Source: an uncultured Saprospiraceae bacterium
GTDB taxonomy: Bacteria > Bacteroidota > Bacteroidia > Chitinophagales > Saprospiraceae
Length of the DNA: 41,054 bases
Direction: 5' to 3'
Assembly: GCA_937973565.1 (NCBI GenBank)
Contig: CALJKQ010000281.1
Span: forward strand, 1-41,054
Of the stretch, positions 8,813-18,002 are shown piece after piece. The notes beneath the pieces were generated by a model that worked only from the letters and a program-made list of their open reading frames with translations, did no database searches and was not told the DNA's origin. The stretch's first letter is position 1; every line of letters begins with the position of its first letter. A program made the position numbers and the translations under genes.

Positions 8813-8847
8813 GAACAATAGTCCACCCTTTGTGAACAATAGTCCAC
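8813..8847. promoter_or_regulatory. Direct repeat GAACAATAGTCCAC x2, 21-bp period
   Basis: The 14-bp word is found at 8813-8826 and again, identical, at 8834-8847, exactly 21 bp apart. It lies in the space between the divergent kinase (minus) and S74-protein (plus) genes. Paired direct repeats two helical turns apart are the known binding geometry of LytTR regulators. The site would fit control of the kinase operon, the surface-protein genes or both. A related word, ATTTTGGAA, is repeated just before it (8789-8797 and 8807-8815). Confidence 0.5.
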
Positions 8848-8978
8848 TCGTTTCGTCTGATTTCGACTCAATTTTGCTTCAATTCTACTTTTCCAATATA
8901 TCTAATTTCACAAAAGGATTGGTTTTTATTTGGATTAAAAAAAGCGGAATTATTTAAATCACCAAAAAACTACTTTAC

Positions 8979-10796
8979 ATGTTCAAGTCATTTACATTAG
9001 CACTGGTTGTAATTGCCTGTATTTTATCCACCGGCTTACGTGCCCAAGGACCTAAGATTTCAATGCAAAGCACTCTTAAAGACATTTCAGGAAAAGCATT
9101 ACCGGATGGGGATGTTGGTGTCACTTTCAGGTTGTACGATGCTCAGATTGGCGGATCTCCTTTGTGGGAGGAATCCACCGTAGTGACTGTGGTGGGAGGA
9201 ATTTATAGTCACCAATTGGGTTCAGTTACACCTTTGAACCCAGGAAATTTTGGGAATACTTTGTATCTGGGCGTCACAGTAGCCGGAGGTCAGGAACTGG
9301 CACCAAGAACAGAGCTTACAGCAGCCCCTTATGCTGTATCCGTAAGTGCTTTGGCGGCAAATGGCCAATCAGCTTCTTTTTTACCTGACGGGACTTTTAA
9401 TGTTTCAGGTAAAGCTCAAATCAATGGTAAGCTTCATTTACCTGATAACAACAATGATTGGGAGTTTACCATAGGAGGCGGCAATCATGGTATATTGCGT
9501 GAAACGGATAGGTTAAATTTTGCTGATAATGGAACCGGAAGGATCCTATTGTATGATAGCGGATTGAATCAACTACATTCTCAAAGCAGCAATGGAACTG
9601 AACTTTATGTAAATGGAAGTCAAAAATTTAGAACCGATGTATTTGGTACAATAACTTCAGGCAGACATGCTGTATATGGAAACCTCGATATGTATGCCAA
9701 TGGCAATATTAATACACAAGGAGGAGATATTTATTTAGGAAATGATGGCAATCTCCACGCTTCCGATGGTGCTAATGGTTCGGGCGTTACCAGATGGGTG
9801 ACGGTTGGCGATAGTGATACAGGATTAAGGTCCAGCAGTGATGGAGTTTTAGAATTAATGTCAAATAATGGTTCTGTTGGAATTATTAAAAATGGCCGGA
9901 TGGGTGTAAATACTGCTAACCCTTTGGCTCCCTTGCATGTTACCTGGTTGAATGGTGATTTTGGTCCATTTGCGGGATCGTCCTATGATTATACGGGGCT
10001 CAGTTTTTATAACGAGGGTGGAATGCACTGGATTAATAATAATGCCAACAACCCACTTTTACTTGGTGACCCAAACAATGGCCCGGCCCTTACACACATA
10101 GGGATCATCAGTGATGGTTCCATTGTTTCCAGAAAAGGACTTTGGTCTTGTAACAACTTAACTGTTTCTGACAAAAGGATTAAAGACATTGTTGGTTTGA
10201 GTAATTCTTCTCAAGATCTGATGCTGCTGAATAAAATTAAAATCACTGACTATGTGATGAAGGATCGGATTCAGGATCGAAATAAATATAAAAAAGTAAT
10301 TGCACAGGACATACAAGAAATATTTCCGCAAGCAGTAACGACATCAAGAAATGTTTTACCTGATATTTTTGCACAACCTGAATTGGCAAAGTTTGATCAA
10401 AATAAAATATTAATCAAAATGAAAAATGAGCATAGTTTAAAGACAGGTGATCATGTTGACATTCTCTCCAAAGAATCTAAATTAACGGATGTTGAAGTAC
10501 TTGAGGTAGTGGATAATAAAACATTTGTTATTCCTTCAGAAAAAGAACTGACCAAAATTTTTGTATATGGCAAATACGTAGATGATTTCTTAGGTGTAGA
10601 TTATGACGCTTTGTCCATGTTGAATATTTCAGCAACCCAGGAATTGTATAAAAAGATATGTGCTTTGGAAGCTGAAAATAAAAGCTTAAGATCAAATGCA
10701 GAGAACCTAGAAGAAAGAATGAACCGTTTGGAAGCTATGTTGACAAGTAATTCTCAATTTTCTCAGGGAGCAAACACGGTTGGAGGTCAAAAGTAA
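8979..10796 (+). CDS. Exported S74 'tail fiber domain' protein
   Basis: This is an exported, probably trimeric surface protein. Residues 1-23 are a signal peptide (ending LRAQ). Residues about 25-120 form the beta-rich domain common at the N-terminus of such Bacteroidota proteins (LPDGDVGVTFRLYD...LTAAPYAV). The middle is Gly/Asn-rich and repetitive. From S397-D398 (SDKRIKD) a Peptidase_S74 intramolecular chaperone domain begins, with AQDIQEIFPQAV near 440 and VDYDALSMLNISATQEL near 550. In this family the chaperone helps trimerise the upstream part and often self-cleaves at the Ser of this motif. A beta-rich insertion (about 465-530, with KTGDHVDIL and KIFVYGKYVDDF) splits it. A coiled coil (about 555-590) ends the protein. 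No phage genes are nearby, so it is read as a host surface protein. Confidence 0.85.
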   Translation: MFKSFTLALVVIACILSTGLRAQGPKISMQSTLKDISGKALPDGDVGVTFRLYDAQIGGSPLWEESTVVTVVGGIYSHQLGSVTPLNPGNFGNTLYLGVTVAGGQELAPRTELTAAPYAVSVSALAANGQSASFLPDGTFNVSGKAQINGKLHLPDNNNDWEFTIGGGNHGILRETDRLNFADNGTGRILLYDSGLNQLHSQSSNGTELYVNGSQKFRTDVFGTITSGRHAVYGNLDMYANGNINTQGGDIYLGNDGNLHASDGANGSGVTRWVTVGDSDTGLRSSSDGVLELMSNNGSVGIIKNGRMGVNTANPLAPLHVTWLNGDFGPFAGSSYDYTGLSFYNEGGMHWINNNANNPLLLGDPNNGPALTHIGIISDGSIVSRKGLWSCNNLTVSDKRIKDIVGLSNSSQDLMLLNKIKITDYVMKDRIQDRNKYKKVIAQDIQEIFPQAVTTSRNVLPDIFAQPELAKFDQNKILIKMKNEHSLKTGDHVDILSKESKLTDVEVLEVVDNKTFVIPSEKELTKIFVYGKYVDDFLGVDYDALSMLNISATQELYKKICALEAENKSLRSNAENLEERMNRLEAMLTSNSQFSQGANTVGGQK

Positions 10797-10904
10797 TACG
10801 GTTAAACACCAGGAGTTCCAGCAAGGGTTGTGATGTAAATAGCCGGCTGCTCTTCTATGTTTGGAGCCATTGACCATATTTTTTTAAACCTTAAAATAGA
10901 TCTT

Positions 10905-13900
10905 ATGACTTTTACTTATATAAAAAGTATACTCAGTCTGTGGGTGTGTTTGTTGATTCCTTATTTGATGTTTGCTCAAGACGATTGTGTGCCAACCCCG
11001 GGTGCCATTATTGTCAGGGGAGGTGCCATCAACTTTAATTACGGCTCAACTACCAATGCGGTAAACGCAAAAAGAATTTCCAGTGTAATTTTGGGAGAGC
11101 CTTTAGTAGGACAAGCAAACAACACAAAATATACTGTAGATTATGGGTTTTATGCGCAGTTTTTGTTGGCACCCCAGGCACCGGCAGTAATTGCCAGCCA
11201 GGGTGAATTTTTAGATCGTATAGAAGTAAAATGGGATGCAAATCCTTTAGGGGGTTCCAGCACAGGAGGATTTAATATCTACAGAGATAGTATATTCATT
11301 GCCAGTGTAGGCCCTAAGGTCAGAAATTTTAATGATTTCAACGTAATTGCCGGAAAGCCCTATACTTACACCATTACCGGCATCAATGATTTTGGAGAGG
11401 GTTACACGGGCAGTGCTGTCGGTTTTATGGTTCCCAACGGGGTCGTTACAGGTCTAGTAGAGACACCCAACGGCAATCCGGTAGTGGACGCCATTGTAAG
11501 CTTGAGTCCTCAGCAGGGCTTTTCTGCGGCTTTTGGTCCGGCAGATGGAGCTACTGCATTGTACAAATCAACGCATCCATTTTTACCTCCTGGAAATACA
11601 GATTGGACCATTTCCTTTTGGATTAAAACCAATGGAGCAACCGGTGCAAAGGGCATTCTGGACCTGGATAATAATTTAGCATTTAAAGCAAAAGAAAGCA
11701 GTCAGGGAAATGGATTAATTTTCTCTTCAAGCGGAGTAGAGTTAACCGTTAATTTTCCGGCATCATCCAACAGTGAATGGCACCACATTGCTGTAACCCA
11801 CAATTCAAGTGATAATTTAACCGGCATTTACCTGAATGGGGATTTGATTGAACAAAAAGTTTTGCCCTTTAATATCACAGCATCAAACCTCAACCTGGGA
11901 TCAAGAACCTTAATGGGTGGCGGATGGAATGGTTACCTGGACGAGCTCAGGTTTTATCATTCCACCATCAAGGAAGTTGATATTCAAAAATCTATGAATA
12001 TTACGGCTTCCTTTGATGAAGAAAGTCTGTCCTATTACTGGAAATTTGATGAACAGTTGGGTGAAAAATCATATGACATCCAGAGCAGAGACGTCATGTA
12101 TTTTTGTGGGGTAGAATTCAGTAGTATCCGCCCCTCTGTTAGCACAGCTGCCATGACAAACGAAGAAGGTTATTATAGGATCGAAGGAGTTAGTTATGGC
12201 ACAGGTTTAACTTTTATTGCCAAGCCATCAAAGGACTTTTACAGTAAGAGAGCCCTTGAATTCAACATTGAAAGTCAATCGTACGGAGCTTTGCCTCCCT
12301 GGATAATGGGAAACACCTCCACCATTGAAATGTGGTTTAACTGCACTAACAACCCAACAACCCAAACACTGCTTTCTAAAAAATTTGGAAGCGATGAGTT
12401 TAAATTTTCTATTGTTACCAATGGCAATCAGCGCAATTTGGTAATCAGTGCCGCTGGAGGAAGTTTCCAGTCCAACCATCTGACCAGTGGTTACCATCAC
12501 ATGGCATTGACCATCGATGGTTCGAATATGAATTTGTATGTAGATGGAGCGTACGTGGCAAGTAGTAATTTGAATATCTCTAATATTAGCGATTTTAACT
12601 ATGCATGGATTTTGGGAGCGGCTCAGGGAGGAACGCAAAGCTGGTTTAATGGTTATATTGATGAATTGGCAATTTACAATAACATTCAGTCCCTAAGCCA
12701 AATTCAAAGCCATTTCCAGTCTGATAGAATTTTTCCTGAAGCCAATCTTGCCATCTACTTCCAATTGGATGAAGGAAGTGGTAGTAAAGTAAACAATGTT
12801 GGCTCCTACCAACTTTTACCGGGAGATTTGGTAAACACTGAATGGACATCCTTTGCCCCTCATCAACAAACTTCACCGCATGAATTTTCGCCAAGGACAA
12901 GGCAGGTTACGCTTAACCCCAGTGTGACTTCAGTTGACAGAATTGATTTTATTGACAAATCTACCATCCCCATTACGGGTTATGTCAGGTATAACAATAC
13001 TGACTGTTTCCAAAAGGATGTTGAAATCCTGGTTAATGGAGAATCCTTTAGTCCTAGGGTTTTCACAGATTCAATTGGCAAGTTTGTGATTGATCTTGAT
13101 CCGGGATTTTCAGGTGTGTTGAGTCCTAAGTACTCTGATCATACTTTCTTTCCGCCTGTATATGAAGTAATAAATGTTGTGAATCCCATCGCAGGTATTA
13201 TTTTTTACAACGTAGAAAGCAGAAAGATAACCGGAAAGGTAATAGGTGGTGATGAAAATTGTAACAAATCCATCATACAGAATCCGGGAAGTCCACAGGG
13301 CACTGTTTGCATTGTAAAAGTATCTACCCCTGATAATTGTTTGCAAAGAACCATGCAGGTACTAACAGAAGATGGCGCTTATGAATTTAATGATTTGCCT
13401 CCGGTCGAACGAATGATTGTAACTGTGATAGAGCATTCTGACCCTGCCATTAAAACATCTTTCCAGGTCCAGGGTGGTAAAACAGCCAATCTCCTGGTGA
13501 AAGATACAATTTTTGATTTCAGGTATTTTGCTGAGCCTCAGGTGGAGGTGATCAGTGGTTTGGAACCTGTTTCCGTAGGTTGTCCGTTGGTAGTATGGGA
13601 AAAGGGAAGCACACAACAGGTAGTTATAAAAGTAAAGGAACAATACCCTACGATTCCAGCTGAAGAAGGCGTCTGTTATCTTGATACAGCCAATTTCAAA
13701 ATTGTGAATGGTATCAATGAAATGACTTTGGATACGGCGATGAATAAAATGGGGAATAAACAACTTTCTTATTCTTTTGTGGTTGGAGAACCGAATCCAT
13801 CACCTCCATACCTCAAAACGCTTTCAATTTTGGCAAGCAGTGAATCCGGCAACGAAAGTGAGTTTTCAGCGCAGGTTTTGGTTGTGGGTTACAAGGCCAA

Positions 13901-16900
13901 AGCCAATACATTTACTACAATTACACCAGAGACTCCTGCCATCGTTTTGAGAGATCCTCCCGGTGATGCCAGCTATGCATATATTGAAAAAAACACCAAC
14001 GTTTGTACCAATATTTCTTTGTTTTCTGATAAGTCAAATGGAAATGGTGCTACGGGTGTTATTGATCTGGGACCGGACCAGGATATTGTTGCAGGCCCCG
14101 TAATACTTACTTTTGAATCTGATTTGGGAGGTGAATTTGTAGGAACACAGACCATTACCAAATCTTCATCGAATAGTGTTGAAATATGCACTTCCTTTAG
14201 TGAGGTGATTTCTACCAGTGACGATGAAAATTTCATCGGTGGTGATGGCGATATTTTTGTAGGTGGAGCTTTAAATGTTGACTATGGAAATGTGGATGTA
14301 ATTTCTTTCGATACCGCTAATTGTGTAGGAGCAGCTACTCAAACTGTTTTGGTTGTGCCTGGCTCATATGCTACACAGTTTATGTATTCAAAATACAACA
14401 TAGTAAACAACATTATTCCCGGCCTGGTAAAATTGCGCGATTTGAGTATTGCTGCCCAGGATATGGAAGAGACTACCAAGTACAATAATTCCATTAACAG
14501 GTGGAACCTGATTTTACAAAACAATGAAGATACCAAAACCAATGCAGCGACTTTAAGAAATGTTTCTTTTGATGCCGGAATTACCTATGAAAATGCGGTA
14601 ACCAGCGATACCACCAACGTTAAAACGGAGGATCAGATTAAAACTTATGTAAATAACCAGGATATACATGTACTGTTTTCGATTAACGGCTTGGGTGGTG
14701 GAACGATCATCCACGTAATCAATGAGGGCAGCGACGGAAAGTCTTCTGAAACAGGTAGTTCCAAAGGAATAACAGTTGGTTATGCACTACATGATGATGA
14801 TCCTCTCGACGCATTTTCTGTAGAAATAGGCATGGATTCTTTCTACAACACGCCAATTTTCAGGACAAAGGTTGGTCAATCCAGTTGCCCTTGGGAGCCA
14901 AATACGGCCAAAAGAGAAGGGATGAATTTAACTATTGGATCTGATGGTCCGGTAAGAGTAGATGTGCCAGCCAATGAAGTGGCTGTATACCATCTCATCC
15001 TGGGTAATGCCAGTGAGACCAATGAGGAAGTCACAGGACTTCTGACAATGGACAACGCAACCAATCCACATGGTGCAAAAGTATTTTGCAACGGTGTCTC
15101 CTTGTCTCAAGGACTTGAATATACCATTCCTTATGGGGAGTCGATTCCGGTAACTATTACCATTGAAAGGGGACCCATAGAATACGATTATGACAGCTTG
15201 GTTATAGCATTGTCTTCTCTCTGTCAAACTGATGATCCTGCATTTTATGATCCAGTAGCATTATATGCACACTTTATAAGGCCATGTAGTGAGGTGGATA
15301 TTAATGTGCCTGAGCAAAATTGGGTTGTATTTCCCAATCCATTGACGACAGGTGATGATGATATCAGGCAAATTACCGTTTCAGGTTTTGACACGACTGC
15401 TACCGATTTCAAACTTATAAGGGCCCAATACAGGCCTGTAGGTGGTGATGGAGCGTGGATAAATATTCAGACCGAAAGTGGTATTGATCATGAAGTATAC
15501 AATGGTAATTGGGTTGACTATGCCTCGCAGCCAAGCCCAAAACCAGCTAAAATCACAACCAACTTTTATCACTTCTTTTGGAATACATTGGGATTGGCTG
15601 ATGGTGAGTATGAGATTAGGGCATTGACGGAATGTTCAGGTGATGCGGCTAACAGACCGGGTTATTCGCAGGTAATCAGAGGTAGGATTGACAGGCAACC
15701 GCCCCAGTTATTGGGAGTTCCTCAACCATCGGATGGAGTGTATCACGTGGGAGATGAAATTTCATTTACGTTTAATCAACCCATTAATTGCAATAAGTTG
15801 ATTCAGGCAGATATCAATAGTCCCAACAATGTAGGTTTGTATTACAACAACACATTGATCGATGTAGAAATTACCTGCCATGACAACAAGATTGTTTTGA
15901 ATCCCACATTCGACAATGAATTTTTTGAGAATAAAATTTTGCGAGCTGAACTTCATGATATTCAAGATTTGGTTGGAAATAAGAATTTCGAGGAGGAATG
16001 GGAGTTTTATGTGGATAGAAATGAATTGAGCTGGCTGGAGGATACGCTTGAGATGGTTAAGTTTGTGGATGAAACAGTTACCTTAAGCGCAAAAATTCAC
16101 AATCGAGGCGGATATCCTGTTCCTTTTCATATAACTGCTCCGGAATTTATTCATGTAACCCCGGATAGAGGTACTCTTGTTGCCAACGAAGAAGAAGAAA
16201 TACGATTTACTGTTGATGATAATGTTGCCATTGGAAACTACCTCGATTCTATTGTTTTAACAACGGAAACCGGGATCAATCCATTTTTTATGGGAGGCGA
16301 GGAAACCCTCATATTCAATACCCGCGTTATTTGCCGTCCTCCAAACTGGGTCTTGAATCCAAGCGGTTTTGATCCATCAGATTTTAGTTATTCAATGAAC
16401 ATGGTTGTCGATTTGGACATTGAGGGAGATTTGTCTGAAGATAAGCAAGATATTGTAGGTGCTTATGTGGATGGAGAACTTAGAGGCATTGCAAAGATTC
16501 GTTTCAATGCTTCATTCAACAATTATGTTGCCTATTTAACAGTATATAGCAATGTGGCTACCGGTGAAAATGTGATTTTCCAGATTTGGGATGCATCCGC
16601 TTGTAAATTATATGCAAAGGCCGTTGAAGAATTTCCTTTTGTCGCTGATGATATAATAGGTAGTGCTTTAAATCCTCAGCGGTTACACACCAATGGAAAC
16701 ATTCTCAGGAGAATTTACATTCATCCGGGTTGGAACTGGATTTCAATGAATCTCGACTTTCCGGATGACAGATTGGATGAAGCTTTAAAAAGTTTGAGTA
16801 GCCCAACAGGGGCATTGATAAAGGAGCAAACTACCTTTAGTGTTTATGCTTCCAGTACGCAATCCTGGGTAGGTAGCTTGAAATACATTTTGCCTCCTTA

Positions 16901-17933
16901 TCTATACCAGTATCATTCGCTTTCGTATGATTCCATTCTGATGGTTGGACAACCCATTGATGTCACAACACCTTTGCCGATGTTTGCAGGTTGGAACTGG
17001 ATCGGTTATTTACCCCAGACCCCGCTTCCAATAAACGAGGCTTTGGCTTCTTTGAATGCCACTCAGGGAGATATCATAAAAGGACAACTTAGTTTTGCAC
17101 AGTATTTCAATGGTCCTGGCTGGGTCGGCGATCTGCAGTTTATGGATGCCCCTAATGGTTACTTATTGAAACTGGCTCATGCTGATACGCTGTCATACCC
17201 CAATGTATCCAATTTGATTGGCAAATTGAGTTCCGGCAGAACCAGGCATGGTACAGACGAAACATCGAAAACAACAGTAGGTGAAAGCCAGTCCCAGACA
17301 AGGTATTGGCAGGTAGATCCAACAAAGTATGAACATACCATGAATATGATAGGCATTGTTTCTGCTGACAATACAGGATCCAATTTATTGGAAGAGGGAG
17401 ATGAGGTAGCTGCATTTGTAGGACAGGAAATCAGAGGATCTGCCAAACCTATTTACATTCCTGCATTGGAGTCTTACCTGTTGTTTATGACCATTTATGC
17501 CAATGGTGACGGTGAGCCGCTCAACTTTAAATATTATGACGGTTCAGAAAATTCTGTGCACACTGTTCTGGAAAACAAAGTGTTCGACATCAACAGTGTA
17601 ATTGGCAGTGTGGATCGACCGGAAGTGTTACATCTGATGGAGACTACCGGAACCATAGATCAAGACAAAACCGACAATGCAACAACTACGCTATATCCCA
17701 ATCCATTCTCAAGTATTTTGAATATTAAATATGTTGCCAGTCAGGCGGGACTGGTTAATTTGCAAGTGATGGATGCTTTTGGTAAATTTCTGGAAAACAG
17801 AGCTGAGGTTGTGAAGAAAGGTATTAATCACCTGGAATGGAAAGTAAGGTCAGATGTCAGTGGTGGCGCGTATTTTATTACCATAAAAAATGAAGAAAGG
17901 GTAGAAACGCATAAAGTATTGCTTATTAAATAG
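10905..17933 (+). CDS. Giant multidomain T9SS-secreted surface protein
   Basis: This is a 2342-residue cell-surface or secreted protein. I chose the ATG at 10905 because a standard signal peptide (MTFTYIK..., ending LMFAQ) begins there; an in-frame ATG at 10857 would add 16 residues in front. Domains in order: FN3-like (88-176), a first LamG/concanavalin-like fold (217-360), a second LamG (447-604), carboxypeptidase-regulatory-like Ig folds (about 688-755 and after), a long beta-rich stretch, and a Big_5-like Ig (1597-1705). Next come module A (1810-1928), two tandem GWNW repeats (1937-2017 and 2027-2103), a second module A (2133-2245) and a type A T9SS sorting domain (about 2260-2342, TTLYPNPF... 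to KVLLIK). LamG domains suggest glycan or protein binding. It probably acts in adhesion; no catalytic motif is visible. Confidence 0.88.
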   Translation: MTFTYIKSILSLWVCLLIPYLMFAQDDCVPTPGAIIVRGGAINFNYGSTTNAVNAKRISSVILGEPLVGQANNTKYTVDYGFYAQFLLAPQAPAVIASQGEFLDRIEVKWDANPLGGSSTGGFNIYRDSIFIASVGPKVRNFNDFNVIAGKPYTYTITGINDFGEGYTGSAVGFMVPNGVVTGLVETPNGNPVVDAIVSLSPQQGFSAAFGPADGATALYKSTHPFLPPGNTDWTISFWIKTNGATGAKGILDLDNNLAFKAKESSQGNGLIFSSSGVELTVNFPASSNSEWHHIAVTHNSSDNLTGIYLNGDLIEQKVLPFNITASNLNLGSRTLMGGGWNGYLDELRFYHSTIKEVDIQKSMNITASFDEESLSYYWKFDEQLGEKSYDIQSRDVMYFCGVEFSSIRPSVSTAAMTNEEGYYRIEGVSYGTGLTFIAKPSKDFYSKRALEFNIESQSYGALPPWIMGNTSTIEMWFNCTNNPTTQTLLSKKFGSDEFKFSIVTNGNQRNLVISAAGGSFQSNHLTSGYHHMALTIDGSNMNLYVDGAYVASSNLNISNISDFNYAWILGAAQGGTQSWFNGYIDELAIYNNIQSLSQIQSHFQSDRIFPEANLAIYFQLDEGSGSKVNNVGSYQLLPGDLVNTEWTSFAPHQQTSPHEFSPRTRQVTLNPSVTSVDRIDFIDKSTIPITGYVRYNNTDCFQKDVEILVNGESFSPRVFTDSIGKFVIDLDPGFSGVLSPKYSDHTFFPPVYEVINVVNPIAGIIFYNVESRKITGKVIGGDENCNKSIIQNPGSPQGTVCIVKVSTPDNCLQRTMQVLTEDGAYEFNDLPPVERMIVTVIEHSDPAIKTSFQVQGGKTANLLVKDTIFDFRYFAEPQVEVISGLEPVSVGCPLVVWEKGSTQQVVIKVKEQYPTIPAEEGVCYLDTANFKIVNGINEMTLDTAMNKMGNKQLSYSFVVGEPNPSPPYLKTLSILASSESGNESEFSAQVLVVGYKAKANTFTTITPETPAIVLRDPPGDASYAYIEKNTNVCTNISLFSDKSNGNGATGVIDLGPDQDIVAGPVILTFESDLGGEFVGTQTITKSSSNSVEICTSFSEVISTSDDENFIGGDGDIFVGGALNVDYGNVDVISFDTANCVGAATQTVLVVPGSYATQFMYSKYNIVNNIIPGLVKLRDLSIAAQDMEETTKYNNSINRWNLILQNNEDTKTNAATLRNVSFDAGITYENAVTSDTTNVKTEDQIKTYVNNQDIHVLFSINGLGGGTIIHVINEGSDGKSSETGSSKGITVGYALHDDDPLDAFSVEIGMDSFYNTPIFRTKVGQSSCPWEPNTAKREGMNLTIGSDGPVRVDVPANEVAVYHLILGNASETNEEVTGLLTMDNATNPHGAKVFCNGVSLSQGLEYTIPYGESIPVTITIERGPIEYDYDSLVIALSSLCQTDDPAFYDPVALYAHFIRPCSEVDINVPEQNWVVFPNPLTTGDDDIRQITVSGFDTTATDFKLIRAQYRPVGGDGAWINIQTESGIDHEVYNGNWVDYASQPSPKPAKITTNFYHFFWNTLGLADGEYEIRALTECSGDAANRPGYSQVIRGRIDRQPPQLLGVPQPSDGVYHVGDEISFTFNQPINCNKLIQADINSPNNVGLYYNNTLIDVEITCHDNKIVLNPTFDNEFFENKILRAELHDIQDLVGNKNFEEEWEFYVDRNELSWLEDTLEMVKFVDETVTLSAKIHNRGGYPVPFHITAPEFIHVTPDRGTLVANEEEEIRFTVDDNVAIGNYLDSIVLTTETGINPFFMGGEETLIFNTRVICRPPNWVLNPSGFDPSDFSYSMNMVVDLDIEGDLSEDKQDIVGAYVDGELRGIAKIRFNASFNNYVAYLTVYSNVATGENVIFQIWDASACKLYAKAVEEFPFVADDIIGSALNPQRLHTNGNILRRIYIHPGWNWISMNLDFPDDRLDEALKSLSSPTGALIKEQTTFSVYASSTQSWVGSLKYILPPYLYQYHSLSYDSILMVGQPIDVTTPLPMFAGWNWIGYLPQTPLPINEALASLNATQGDIIKGQLSFAQYFNGPGWVGDLQFMDAPNGYLLKLAHADTLSYPNVSNLIGKLSSGRTRHGTDETSKTTVGESQSQTRYWQVDPTKYEHTMNMIGIVSADNTGSNLLEEGDEVAAFVGQEIRGSAKPIYIPALESYLLFMTIYANGDGEPLNFKYYDGSENSVHTVLENKVFDINSVIGSVDRPEVLHLMETTGTIDQDKTDNATTTLYPNPFSSILNIKYVASQAGLVNLQVMDAFGKFLENRAEVVKKGINHLEWKVRSDVSGGAYFITIKNEERVETHKVLLIK

Positions 17934-17943
17934 TAAAGATCCG

Positions 17944-17992
17944 GATCGGTATTGCAGCGGTAAATCATACAACTGCAATGCCGATCAATTTT
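17944..17992 (+). terminator. Terminator-like hairpin between two surface-protein genes
   Basis: Arms GATCGGTATTGCAG (17944-17957) and CTGCAATGCCGATC (17973-17986) pair over 14 positions with one G-T wobble around a 15-nt loop, followed by AATTTTA. It starts 11 bp after the stop of the giant gene and ends 16 bp before the next ATG. It could terminate, attenuate or protect the upstream transcript. The short U-run makes full termination uncertain. Confidence 0.6.
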
Positions 17993-18002
17993 AAAAAAAC
18001 AA

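Noticed and set aside
8979..10796. Prophage tail-fibre gene
   Set aside because: It has a signal peptide, typical Bacteroidota N-terminal domain, and no phage structural, lysis or integrase genes on either side.
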